From Phalacrocorax aristotelis (lineage: Eukaryota; Chordata; Aves; Suliformes; Phalacrocoracidae), in NCBI RefSeq assembly GCF_949628215.1, contig NW_027441219.1, forward strand, positions 1-64,000: a stretch of 64,000 bases of DNA, in the 5' to 3' direction. This document shows, piece by piece, positions 11,160 through 23,184 of the stretch. Positions within the stretch are counted from its first letter, which is position 1. Every line of letters starts with the position of its first letter. The notes under the pieces are model-generated. The model saw nothing but the letters and a program-made list of their open reading frames with translations. It did no database searches and had not been told where the DNA came from. The position numbers and the translations under genes are program-made.

Positions 11160-13985
11160 CCACTCACCTGTTCCTCTGACGCATTATCAGCTCCCCCAGT
11201 GACACCGGGGCACCCCACATGACATCATCACACCCCCCCCAGGACTCCCCCAATTTTATTCACCCCCAAGAAGGGCACTAAACAAGGGAACCTGCTCCAA
11301 CCTGCAGCTCATTACTTTAATAGTGCCATTTACAAAGGTACACGCACACCCCTCCCACACCCCCCAGAAAAGGGGGAGCTCTGCTAAAATCTAAAAGGTG
11401 GGGCAGCCCCCCAAACAGCTGCAGCCCCCCCAGCCCCTGTCCGCAGGCTGGCGGCTGCCCCACGGCAGAGCAGGAGCGTGCCAGAGGACGGTGTCACGTC
11501 TCTCTCGGGCTCCGCTCGGACATGTTCCCGCACTGGGACGGGCTCCCCGGGGTGACAAACAGCCCCGGTCCCTGGGGGCCCCGACTCTCCCCACCGGGCA
11601 GCCCTCGCGGCCGCACCTGCGGGGCACCCGCTGGAGACAGAGCCAGGAGCCTCCAGGCCGAGGGATGGCCCCTTACCTTCACCACGCTTAACGACCGGCA
11701 GGCATCTCTTGAGCATCACGAGACACTTAGACGACATCTGAAAAACAGAAATCCCAAACTATATTTCAGCACGTTAATAAAATAGCACAGAAGAAAATGG
11801 AGGAGCTCAGTCAGCATAAGGGGTAGGAAGGAAATTGAGCCGCAGCAAGATTCCAGGCAAACGGGTCACGTCAAAACACAACACATCCTTTAAAAGCTAG
11901 AGTGATTGGAACGCTTGAAAACGGTATTAAGACTAACCGATACCATTTTGAACAGATCCTTCGCGTAACACTGAACGCTCTGGCTGGTGCTGGAAAACGT
12001 CTCATCCCTTCCTTACGGCACCGCTGCGGGGAGATAACCCCGTGAGGCTGCGGGGCAAAGTTGTACCGGAACCGGAACCTCCGCTTACAGACCCACCGCA
12101 GCAGCTACAGCCCTCGCCCTGCCGCCGCACGTCTTGCTGCCTGGCTCCACGAAGCCTGAAGTGAAGCGTGTCAAACTTGAAAGAGTAACGTAAAAAATTA
12201 AGAATAAATCTCAGTAATTCACTTTGTGCTGAGAAGGCGGGCGCGTGTTTACGCACATCCAATATGAGCGTCTAGGCTCTAAAAGCTTTCCATTTTCCTT
12301 CTGCGTTCATTCAACTCGCACAGCCGTTCACGCCCGCCATAAGATTATCTATCTCCAAAATACACAGCAGCAACGTGACTGGGGGGTTTTGGCGTGTTAC
12401 GGAGTCGGGAGGGACGTCCGCCCGGCTGCCCCGCCCAAGAGATGCTGCTGAACTGCCAGGGAAACGCGCGTCGAAAGCGAGACTGAAATAAAGTACTTAA
12501 GAGCGCTCCCTCAAAATACCGGCAGGAAACACCCCCCCACAACATTCAGTCGCCCCTCATTAAATATTTACAACAAATACCTACCTGCTTAAGTACACCT
12601 AACAAATCGTACCCTACATCTGCTTGGCAGTTACAGCTGAAAGAGCGCAAGTCACGTCGTAAATCAGACGATGTTAGCTTTTTTTTAAACTTTCATTTAT
12701 GACAGAAGAATCGGTGAGTGAAGAGATCCCCGATACAGTTTTACTTTTTTGGGGGGGGGGGGAAAATAATACCACAACAAAAAACCACACAAATCAAATC
12801 CCCAGTGTTGCAATACACGGGGCTACCAAGAAGGACCGGCAGACCTGCTAATGCGTTCGGCTGTACCGAAGCATGCAGGCGAACCGCATTTTATGGTATC
12901 TCGACTGTTACAACTGAGAACCCAAGCACTACCAATGCCATCAACCTTTGGAGTATGTGCTGTGCTTGGATCTCCGCAAGGACCATGGATTTTTTTGTCT
13001 TTAAAAAAAAGCAATACTTTGCAAGTCTTGTGCTGATGAGTTCTGCTGACAAAGACACTGTCTCTAAGATGCACTCTGATGGCAAGTTCATAGAATGCAA
13101 CCTCACTGAATAAGAAATATCTCAATTCTTCAAAATCTCTTCCTAACAAAAGTCACACTGTGGGGCTTTCAGATGGGTCAGATTATGCATCCTTTCACAA
13201 CAAGAAACACACCAGCTAACCAGGATATTCTTGCAGTGGCCAGGTGCCTCTTCATCATGTAAAAAAGGAAAAAACCCAGAGCCAGCAATAAGTATCACAC
13301 AGGTCAACACAGATCTCTTCCAGAGCACCCCCCTCATCAAAACGAACATGCCCATCGGCTCACCTGCTCTGCACAGATTCCAGCATCACACCCCGCTTCC
13401 GTCATCGCTTGTGGCACCAAACGTATCAACACACAGTAAACTACCGTTACGCTCGTGAGAAATCACCGCCCCGTGACTTCCTCATTACTACCCAGCTCAC
13501 TTCTAATGCTCATACGCCGTTCCAAAGACGGCCCACGTGTTACCTACAAAACTGAAGAGCTCGACGACGGACCACAGCATTCTCTGGTCTTAGATGCTGG
13601 CCGCTGCCCCACCTTCTCAGACCTCTCATAGGCGTGCGGCAGCAGCACTCCGAGCCTGCCAGCGGCACCTGCAAAAAGCCAAGCGAAAAGGCACCTCCTG
13701 AGATGCTGCCCGATGCCACAGCCTGCCCGCACCGATCCCCGTCTCGCACCCCTTTCCCTCGACAGCCTCCCACCCGGCCTACGTCACTTGCAGCTGAACA
13801 CGGCACCTCGCCCGCCGTCCGTAACACCCAAACGACACGCGTTGCTTATAACTTCACCAGCAACACAACACCTCAGAAAAGAGCTGCTACTTCAGCCCAC
13901 CAATCACCACTCGCCTTGCTCGACTTGCCTCCTTTGCTCATTGCTACGCTACTTCAAAACCAAAACAAAAGACAAACGCAAGGAG
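11160..13985. other. Unassigned stretch of unit 1
   Basis: Mixed composition, moderately GC-rich at 11390-11690 and AT-rich at about 12480-13200. A poly(G) run lies at about 12751-12762 and is two bases shorter in unit 2. The segment 12790-13150 is CpG-poor and superficially exon-like on either strand, but its translations match nothing I know. The copy in unit 2 is 54782-57607. Confidence 0.45.
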
Positions 13986-13989
13986 CAAC

Positions 13990-16100
13990 GGAGTCATAGA
14001 GGCATCGGTCACATCTTCCCTCTATATACACCACGCACCGACTCACCCGCTTACATCGGTCCCCTCAGTTCCCCTCCGTCGCCCTGCACGACTCGTCCCT
14101 CGGCATCTCCAAAACCAATACGAAACAAGTCGCCTGGTTGCACAGCAGTACCTTAACTGTTCCTGAACACCGACTATAACCTGCCATTAAAAACAAACAT
14201 ATGACATCAAACATGAAGCCCTACGCACGTACAAGCTTGAACACCCTGCAGAGGTAATCTGCTCAGCTGAACTCTAGCTGCCTCTCCCAGATAGCCACGG
14301 TCACGGCCTCCGAGCCCACAAAACGTCACGGTGATTACGGTCCTTGCCTGCTGAGGAGGGCCACTCCATCCGAGATGACGGTACCACCTTTCCCCCAACA
14401 GCCTTAGCACAGCAACAGATGAACCCTAAGCTCTCATCGCTGTGCCACCTACCCGACTCTACACGGCCAGCAAGGCGGCTCCGAGCCAAACTCACAAAAC
14501 GCACACACCAACGCTATGAGAAACACTACAAACCGCGCGCCTCCAAGACGAGAGAACGCTCTCGGCAAACACAGAGACAACTGGACGGAAGAGCTCGTCC
14601 AGCAACAAGACCTGCAGAACCCTGACAGGGATGCAAGGAGGCCCTAACGAGATCCAAAATGATTAGAAGAGCGTCAGGGCCCGTGACAAGAAGTTCCTCT
14701 CAAAACTGAGAGGGAGGAGGCACAAGAAGCCCAGCTACAAGACCTAAGAACGTAAGGATGCAGGGAAGAAATCACGCTCCCTGAAAACAGACAGCGACAG
14801 AGCAGAGCTGTTCACGCATCTGGGAACGACGCCGCAGACGACAACTGCCCAGAAACTCCTCAAACATCAGAGCGATCCACGCTTTAAACTGTAACGCAAA
14901 AAGAAGCACCCGATGGGCGCCGGCCCCACAATTAGGACCTTGCCAGCCCCTAGGGATAGCGCTGTGCTCCTGAGAGCAAAGAGAACAAAGTCACCAGCCC
15001 CATGCGCCCCCTCACTGCGACCCAGCTCGCCTGAAATGCTCCTCAAATAGCCTTCGGTCGCATCTTCCCTTTAATCCCGCACACGGACCCGCTGCCTTAG
15101 TGTGCTCTACTCAGCTCTGCTCCATCACCCTGCACAGCTCCATCTTCATCCTCTGCAAGAACAGCATGATAGAACAAGTCACCTGGACGCACAGCAACAG
15201 CTTAACCATTCCACAGGTCTTGCTTCCACGTAGGAATACCATCTAGAGCCCAACTACTGCATGCCATTAAAGGAAATACCTTCAATCAAATGTTAAGCCC
15301 CACGCACGTACAAGCTTGAACAGCTGAGAGGTGCCCTCTGCTCAGCTAGCACTCTAGCTGCCTCTCCCAGGCAGCTACGGTCATCCCCTCGGCACCCACA
15401 AAACACCCCGGAAATTACCATCCTCGCCCGCTGCCAACGGCCACTCGCTCCGACGAGGGTTGTACGGGCGTTGCCAAAACAGTCTATGCATATTAACATT
15501 AACCATATACTCTTATTGCTATTCTTTCCTCCGCTCTACCATTGCTACACCCCCAGGCGGAGCAGCTCTGACACAGGCATCGACATGCACGGACCGACAC
15601 CGCTCACAAATACTACAAGCGACGCGATCGAGGCACCTAAGAAAACTCTCACCGAGACGACGGACTTCCGGCCCAGAGATGCCACCGGGCGAGAAGATCT
15701 ATACGGCAGCGAGGAAGAAGCTATAGCATCCGCAGAGAAGTCACCTACCATCATCACCTGCAATAAAACCATATACCCACAACTAGGACGACGTACGAGC
15801 GACAAGCCACTCTTAAAGACCTCAGAACGTTCAGGTGCAGGGAACAGGTCCCAGAAAAGGGCTCTGCGTATTCAGACTGCTCCTCAGCAGCAGTATCGAG
15901 GCCGCCTTAATCACCGCTGCAAAAAGATGACCTTCTATAAAGGTCTAATATTTCAGACACAAGACAAATCTATGCAGTAGACTTAAAATGCGAGAAAGGA
16001 AGCTCTTGGTTACCATTATGCCGATGAGCCAGGGCTTGCAAAACCCTCAATATTGCTACCTAGGTGCCTGCTCAGCACGGAGAACAACAGACACATCGAG
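13990..16100 (+). repeat. Diverged 1.08-kb tandem duplication (unit 1)
   Basis: Blocks around 13995-14345 and 14735-14780 recur about 1.08 kb later. The CACGTACAAGCTTGAACA block is at about 14225 and about 15305, with CTCTAGCTGCCTCTCCCAG following in both. The copies are clearly diverged. A third, closer relative of the downstream copy lies at 38700-38985. No gene is recognised. The unit 2 counterpart is about 57612-59724. Confidence 0.7.
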
Positions 16101-19100
16101 ACCCGAGTACAGTAAGGAACAAAGACAGACTACAAAATCCACACAACAGCACAAGCACAGGCAGGAACTCCCCCTGCCTGGCAGATGCTTCTGTTTTGCA
16201 GAAAGGACACCACAACCTCTCTCGGCCCAAACGTGTCCGGTCTCTGAACGGTACCCTCCGCTGATTTTACAACCCCTGCCTGCCCCACCTGCGCTTCCCC
16301 CAACCGACCGGCCACCCGCACAAAGACCGCATCGGCCCCTCAGCTTCCCTTCCAAATCTGGGGGCTCAAAAGCCATCCTTTAAAAAGGCCACACAGGCTA
16401 CGTAGGATGGGGCTGCGGTCACACGGATACTCTTCATCTCCAAACGTGCGGTGCCATCACTCAGCATCGCACCACTCAACGCCGGCCACTTCCGCAACAA
16501 CAGCCTCCTCGGAAGCGCCGTGAACTTCCGCTCCCCCACGCTCTAATGAGGCTGGATGTCGTGGCCGCCGCCACCTACGGTGCCTAGAGAACCAGAGAGA
16601 CAAGGCGACCCCTGCGCCTGGAAGCGGCCGCCCGCTCACAAACAATTCCACACCTCAAAAATAACAGCTGCTACGGCTCCCTGTTCATCGCTCACCTTGC
16701 CCAACGAGCTCGGGGCAGACATCCCGCTTTGCATATAGTTTTGTGAGTCCCTTCATTAACTAGTCACATAGGTGCTCACACTGCACGACCCCTCCGTTGT
16801 CACGTGCTGACCTACCTTCTCACGATGCTCTGTTCGCCCCCTCCCTTCCGTGTCCGGCTCCCTACCGCGCATCTGCACCAACAGCCACATTCCAGACTCA
16901 TCCTTTCCCCTACCGTGCCAACACGGCTCCGCTCACCTCCCAATCCGTGCCTCCCGGGTCAGTGGCCACGTCAGGTGCCTGCTCGCATTCTCGGTCCGTC
17001 CCCGATGGCTGGGGAACCGTCACCTTCAATGCCAGGCCCACTTCTGGGGAAATACGGAGAGGCACACAGATGTTGGACACTGCTTTCCAAAATCAAGAGC
17101 TCACCACGCAAAACAAACTAACAAATCCTTTTGACCGACTTGTTCGGCAACACAGAGACCCCAAAGGCAGAAATCCCAGACGAGTGACCTCACAGCCCGC
17201 CCCGTCACAGCACACGACGCCATCTGCTCGCCTTTGCCGTCACGCCTCGCTCGACTGTCCTGCTTAACCCTCGACCTGTTACTTAAACTGCAAGAAAAAG
17301 TCAAACCACGCAACACACAAAAATCACAGTTCGTGTCAGATGACTCAAGCACAGGCGGACACCGATAGGGCAAATGCCAAAAGCAATACGGGAAGCAAAC
17401 AGGCGTGGCTGGTGTAGCGACACACTCTCCTTTTGTAGGTAACTCACTCCTGAGCGACTCCATGAACAGCCGCGTGGAGAACCTCTCGGCAGACAGCACG
17501 CTCGAGTGGCCGTGCTGACACATACGGGGAAGGAGACTGGGCTACCGGAGGCTGCTTGCACACAGAACACGACCATTAGCTAACACTTAAACACCCCTTT
17601 CCCAACCATTCCCCGGTACCAAGACTTCAAAAACCCCTCCTCTCCTCCTGAACTGTCAGGGAAGGAACCTCACTCCTTCCCGACAGCTCCTGCCCTGTAT
17701 TTGCACCCCTAAAGCCCCTATGTCAGCCGCTCCTCGGGAGCCGCCCTTCCCACCTCTGCCCCGCGTTCTGCGAGCACCTCCCACCTTCCGGCTTCCCGCA
17801 GACTCCGTGCTCTCTACAGGCCCACAAAATAACAGAAGCCCTGATGCTTATAATCTACAAGGGACCTGCCGCAAGCTGCAAAGGTTCTCGGGACAACGTG
17901 GTACTCTGCGGGCGATCGGGAAAGGCGACGAGCAGTCCCGTACACCGACACACACTATGCGTTACGTCCCTGCTGCTTTCTGAAGGAAGGCTAGAGCTCC
18001 ATATACAGATGTGTACAACACACTCACCCTAACCCCTACCGCAGCATCTCACCATCAGTCCTATTGAGAGATAACGTCAACAACTTGCACAACACAGGCA
18101 AAACTGGTGGAAAAAATATAAGGTTCTACCTTCAGTCAAGTCAAAATTCCTGGAAAACAAGACAAAACAAACAAAAAACCTACCACACACAAAAAAACCC
18201 AACAAACCATAAACAAAAAAACCCAGACAAAACCATAACACCCCCACAAAACCAAATAATCCAAAACACACTATTAGACCATCTTGCTACCCCTGAACAC
18301 CCAACAAAAACTTACTGACCCAAGGGAAAACAAAAGCTCGTACAAGTGTACTTCCTAATATATATCTGCTGCTCAACTTTGACTGCTCCTTAATCTCTTA
18401 CCTCAACCAGAAACCTCCCCATCTCTGAATGTCAAAACACACCTACCCAAAGAGCTTAGACAGCTCAAAACCTGCAACCAACTCAAGGAACAGTACCAGA
18501 GAAGCCCAGGAGCAGAATGAGCCTCCTGAAAAAAGGCTGGGGCTCATCTACCCCAGCAGAATGGCAAAGCAGAACGAAATCTTTTAAGAACCCCTTCTCA
18601 AAAAATATCTCTGGTTATAAAGTAAATAATTTATTGTAAAGCCATCAACCATTCGGAGTCACCTCAACGCTCTCTCTCGCTCAGTCCCTTAACAGAACTA
18701 GATCAGTCTCAAAGGACAAAAAACACGAAAAGAAACGTGGAAATACACAAGCATATCGGGAACCGTATGAAGCAGCTAAATTAACACCTCAGTAGCTGGG
18801 GCAAAACTAAATTGTAAAGGACAACAAAAAAACACCCCAGGAGACACATGGATTAAAACAGATGAAGGCTCTCTCTTCTCGCAGAAGCTCAAGAAGAGAC
18901 CTGAGCCAACGGTACACAGCTCTGGGGTATCGGATACCGAAAAGAAACATACTCGAGACAGAAAACAGACTGCTGTGGAGCACAAAGGTGGCTTTGGCAA
19001 AGGTTCTGCTGGGACAAGAGTCACAGTTACAGGGAACGGACAGCGGCCGGCAGGGGAAACGCCGTCGGCGTGGAGGGGCCAGCGGGGGAAATGCCGCCCT

Positions 19101-20236
19101 CAGCTAACGCTGCGCTATCAAGCCTTAAGCGAAAACTGCAGAGTAGTTACAGGAGACGGGCATAAGATGGATGCTGAATATCACTTGATGGTCACAAAAT
19201 CTCATGGGGATGGGCACCACGTAGCCTCACGGACACCCCTTAGACCCAAACGCTTAACGAAAGACGCTTCTTGCCAAAACACAAGCTCGACGAGGAAAAG
19301 CCAAAGCTGATGCGGGGGCAACTACTAAAATCTCAGTACGTGAGCAGGCATTACTTAAGATGGTGCGGTGGTTCTGCTGGGTCCGTCCAACCTGAGCAAC
19401 GGGTTCTAACGCCTGTCCAGCAGCGTCCATGGTCTCTCTCACGGCCTCCCACATCAGAAACCTCCCCTGCCCAGGACCGCGTTTTGCATGTTCCACCCCT
19501 CCCCATCCCCGCAATGAAAATCAAACACAACAAATAAGCAGTCTACTTCATCTTCTTGGCCTCCAAAAGAAGCTTCCTTCCTCTGCTGAGCGTCGACACC
19601 AACATCCTCGTGCCGTTCCTCAAAAGCAAGCTGGTCCTCGGGTGCCCGTACTGCCAAAAGAAGACAAAACGATTATGCTCTTATAACGAGCTCCATCATC
19701 CTCTCCTCCTTCAGGAAATCGAGTCCCGATTGCTACATACCAGAAGTTTGTGCAGTAGATGGCCGAGGCCAGCCCCGTAAATGAAGCACTCTGTGACCCT
19801 GCTTTCTCTTTTGGCCACAGCACCCGCCACTGGGGAGCCCCAAACCCCTTCGTGACTCCCTACGAAAACCAGATACAACTAGTTCAAAACATCTGGCAGG
19901 TGAGAGATGACCGACAAACACGTACAGCCCACCTTACCCTCAAACCAGCCAGAGAGCTGACTTCCTCCCCCACTGAACTCTCATCTTCGACAAATTCACC
20001 AAACAGAACAATGTTTACACTGAACAGAACAAAACCCTTACCCTCTGACACTCTGAAACGGGTTTGTGCACCCACAAAATATATATATTCATGCTACCGA
20101 CCCACGTACCACACTTCCTCAGGGTCAGCCCCACAAAGACAGGAGAACGCCCAATGCTCTCTCCATGGATACCCCGATGCTCCGCTCCCTTCTTTGCTGC
20201 TCCTGTCACGGGAAAACGCTGGGAATAAAAAAAGGT
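16101..20236. other. Unassigned stretch of unit 1
   Basis: A moderately GC-rich, C-biased strand with A-rich low complexity at 18160-18260. No coding exon, RNA gene or named transposon is recognised. Frames up to 165 residues occur, but overlapping frames on the other strand are equally long. The copy in unit 2 is 59725-63860. Confidence 0.45.
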
Positions 20237-20309
20237 TCAGAGAAGCAAAACAATAAACAATAGGGAGAGGGACCAGCGCAAAGGAATAGAGAGAGGAAGA
20301 GACGAACAG

Positions 20310-20485
20310 GAAGGACAGACAACCCCATCCTGAGCACAGCCTCTGGGAGAGGGAAAGAGGAAACAGCAACCGTTATTACCGCAGATCAACCCTGACCAAA
20401 GCCTCCTTCCACAGGGGCTTCTGGACACACCGCTCCTTCCCCGCGCTACTGCTACGGGCCCCTGCGCCGAGGGGGAATCCAGTGC
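20310..20485 (+). repeat. Diverged copy of part of block Q
   Basis: This segment matches about 21268-21450 (and 32322-32510) in order and sequence, including ACGGGCCCCTGCGCCGAGGG and the preceding CTCTGGGAGAGGGAAAGA. It shows that a ~180-bp piece of the Q CpG island was duplicated about 1 kb upstream before the later amplification. Confidence 0.75.
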
Positions 20486-20960
20486 AGGCAGAGAGAGGCA
20501 GAGAAAAGTAGCCACAGGCTACAGGACAGAGAGAGGGAGGACTGAAAAGACAGGGAGGCAGGGAGCCACTCAGAGCGAGATGGAGAAAGAAGGTGCGGGG
20601 GGGTGCAAAAAAAAAAAAAAAAAAAAAACAAACAAAAAAAATTTTTACAGCAGGTAAGGAAAGAGACGGGGCTGGGGGAGAGACAGGGAGGGCCCAGGAC
20701 GCACAAGAGAGGCAACGGGGCCTCAGTGGCCCAGGACTCACCGCGACTCTCGCTCTCAGCGCTGCTGGCACAATTTAGCCGTTCAGATGCTTCTTTCCCC
20801 TCCTCTCCTCCCTGCCTCTTCTGCAGCTCCAGACTCTAGGCCGACCTCCACCTAAAGAGGATACGTGGGTGTCTTACCGCTCTTACGAGATGAGGCTTCC
20901 TCGGCACGTAGCCTAGCTCGCTCGTGCACTACACGCCCGTACCCAACTCCGGGTTACGTG
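20486..20960 (+). repeat. Block P, copy 1
   Basis: Purine-rich at first, with a repeated AGCCACAGGCTACAGGACAG motif, then a poly(A) run at about 20607-20630, then a C/T-rich part ending in TAGCCTAGCTCGCTCGTGCA. Related copies are at 25423, 28481, 31449 and 36713. No gene is recognised. Confidence 0.8.
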
Positions 20961-22709
20961 TACGGACCCTGCGGTGCACGTTGGTGGCCTGGCCCGCTGC
21001 GGACTATGAAGGGGGATCCTTCCTCCCTCACCTGCAGGGACAGGCTCTCTCTTGCCTGCAGCAGGAAGGCAGCTGGCAGCCAGAGCGCCTTCAGTTTCTT
21101 CTGCTTTACCTTTCGTTGGCGTCTCCAGCTTCAGCCGAGGCAGCTCCTGTCCACAGCCGGGAAGGGCTCTGTGTGTCCCTTTTCGCCCCGGCGCCGCGAG
21201 GATGGCAAAGCCGGGCAGAGAGAAGCCACGCAAGCCTGAGACGGCCGCAGTCGACGGCGTCCCCGGGGGAAGGACAGACAACCACGTCCTCAGCACGGTC
21301 TCTGGGAGAGGGAAAGAAGAAACAGCGACCGTCATTACCGTCGATCGACCCTGACCAAAGCCCCTCCTTGCGCAGGGGCTTCCGGACACACCGCCCCTTC
21401 CCCGCGCTACTGCTACGGGCCCCTGCGCCGAGGGGGAATCCAGTGCGCTTGAGGGCCGGCTCGCTGCCTTCACGACAGGGCCTGGGGGCGGCCAAGGGCT
21501 ACGCAGCACGCTTCAGGGGAGGTGCCGGGGCTGGGGGCAGGCGCACGGGGCAAGGGGGGGCCAGGGGAGGCTAAGCGGGAGCTCCGGCGAGCCGGGGAGG
21601 CGGCCATCATCTGCGCCCTGGGCAGGGGGAAAAGGTCCTCCTCCTTTCCCTCTTCCCTTCTGTCAGCTCCCGGGGAACTCACCGCTTCTCGGGGAGCGGC
21701 CGCACCCGCAAGCCCCCAGAAATCAACACGAATCCAACCCCAAAAATACACCGCGCCTACCGTACGCGGCACGGCCGCCCGGCACCCGAGCGCCGGAAGA
21801 CCGCGCCTCCCGCCACGCCCCGGCGAACCACGTGACAGCGCCGGCAGCCACTGCGCCAGGACTACACCTCCCGGCATGCTCTGCGCCACAACACGGCCGC
21901 CCGGCAGCCGAGCGCCGCAAGGACTACACCTCCCGGCATGCTCTGCGCCACAACACGGCCGCACGGCCACCCGGCAGGCGCACCACCACAGCTCCCGGCA
22001 CGCCGCCAGCCCGCCCTCCCCGCTCTCGGACCCTGCGGGCCACCGTCCCGGCCGCCGATGCACCCGGAAGCCCCACCGAGCCCTCAGCACAGCCTCGCTC
22101 TCCCCACCGCCCGCTCCGACCCGGCGCTGCCCCGCCGCAGCCCTCCTCGGGGCTTGACCCGGGACGCAGCGCTCCACCACCCAGCCCCCGCTCACCTCCT
22201 CCCTCGCTACAGTCGCAGCCCACTGACGCTCGGCCACAGCTCCGCTCCGCTCCGCCCTCGGCTCACACTGGCCCCCCGGAGCCGGGCACCACCCCTTTTC
22301 CAGGGAGGAGCCGGCACCGTCAGCCCCACCGCCCGCACCTGGGGCTCCTCCATCCAGACCCCGCCATCAGCTGAGGCGCAGCAGCAACGGGGGGCGCCCT
22401 CCCCTCACCCCCACAGTGCACCACCTCCTCCCCTGGGCTCCATCACAGCCCCTTGCCCCACGCAAAGGCAGCGCAAACGCAGCCCTGAGGGCAAAGGAGA
22501 GGGCAGGTGTTTGTGCAGGCGCGCACGTAACAAGTCCCAGGAGCCATTCGTGGGTCAGGGTCCCCAACGCTCCCCCCCTGCCCCAAGGCCACCTCGGCCG
22601 CCGTTGCCGCAGCCGCACGGAGCTGGTGTTGGCTGCGATAGTGCTCATTTTCTCCACAGTAGCTAGGAAGGGATACGTTTTGGATTTATGCTCAAAACAC
22701 CGTTAATAA
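20961..22709 (+). promoter_or_regulatory. Block Q, copy 1: CpG island with ZNF143/THAP11-type motifs
   Basis: GC- and CpG-rich throughout. Two 62-bp units near 21861-21965 each carry ACTACACCTCCCGGCATGC. The island recurs at 31998-33944 with an offset of 11054 before the motif array and 11235 after it. A short frame from ATG 21202 (50 codons, A at -3 and G at +4) has a good Kozak context but no recognisable product. Longer frames are Pro/Arg/Ala-rich and overlap on both strands. I favour a promoter of an unidentified or noncoding transcript. Confidence 0.65.
21850..21965 (+). promoter_or_regulatory. ZNF143/THAP11-type motif array, 2 units of 62 bp
   Basis: ACTACACCTCCCGGCATGC occurs at 21861-21879 and 21923-21941. 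The known vertebrate site (SBS2, Staf/ZNF143, overlapping the THAP11/Ronin site) is ACTACAATTCCCAGCATGC, so 16 of 19 bases agree. A weaker relative (ACAGCTCCCGGCACGC) follows near 21988. Confidence 0.8.
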
Positions 22710-23184
22710 TGTAGAGATGTTTTGGTTCTTGCTGAGCACTGCTTCCACAGTCAGGGCCTCTTCTGGTTCTCTCAGTGCCCCACCAGCAAGTAGGCTGGGA
22801 GAGGACACAGCTGGGAAAGCTTTCCCAGCTAACTGACCAAAGGGATATTCCATACCATTTGACATCACGCTCAGCACACGCAGCTGGGGGAAGAAGGGGG
22901 AGTCCTTGGGGGCTACGGCATTTCTCTTCCTAAGTAACCGTTACACATGACAGAGCCCTGCTTTCCCAGAGGTGGCTCAACACCTGCCCGCCGAAAAGGA
23001 GGAGTGAATTAATTCCTTGCTTTGCTTCCACGCACAGCTTTTGCTTTACCTATTAAACAGCCTTGATCTCAACCCATGATTTTTCTCACTCTTACCCTTC
23101 CAGCTCTCTCCCCCAGCCCACTGAGGGTGGAGCGAGCAAGCAGCTCCCTGGTGCAGAATAGCCAGCTGGGGCTAAGCCACGGCA
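22710..23184 (+). mobile_element. Avian ERVK-type LTR, copy 1 (near full length)
   Basis: The segment begins TGTAGAGATG and ends CCACGGCA, about 475 bp. Order of recognised parts: U3-like start with TTGCTGAGCACTGC, then GACCAAAGGGATATTCCATA, AAGTAACCGTTACACATGA, a poly(A) signal ATTAAA at 23052-23057, and the terminal stretch with TTTTCTCACTC and CTCTCTCCCCCAGCCCACTG. I know this sequence order from LTRs common in bird genomes, and the family name is from memory. No primer-binding site, gag or pol follows, so it is a solo or truncated LTR. No target-site duplication is visible. Confidence 0.75.

Noticed and set aside
12718-13149. Exon-like segment with 131- and 108-residue frames on opposite strands
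   Set aside because: No recognisable domain. It is CpG-poor but not clearly codon-biased, and both strands are open. It is kept only as unassigned sequence.
18024-18045. CCCTAACCCC, telomere-like sequence
   Set aside because: Only a single partial repeat, not an interstitial telomere array.
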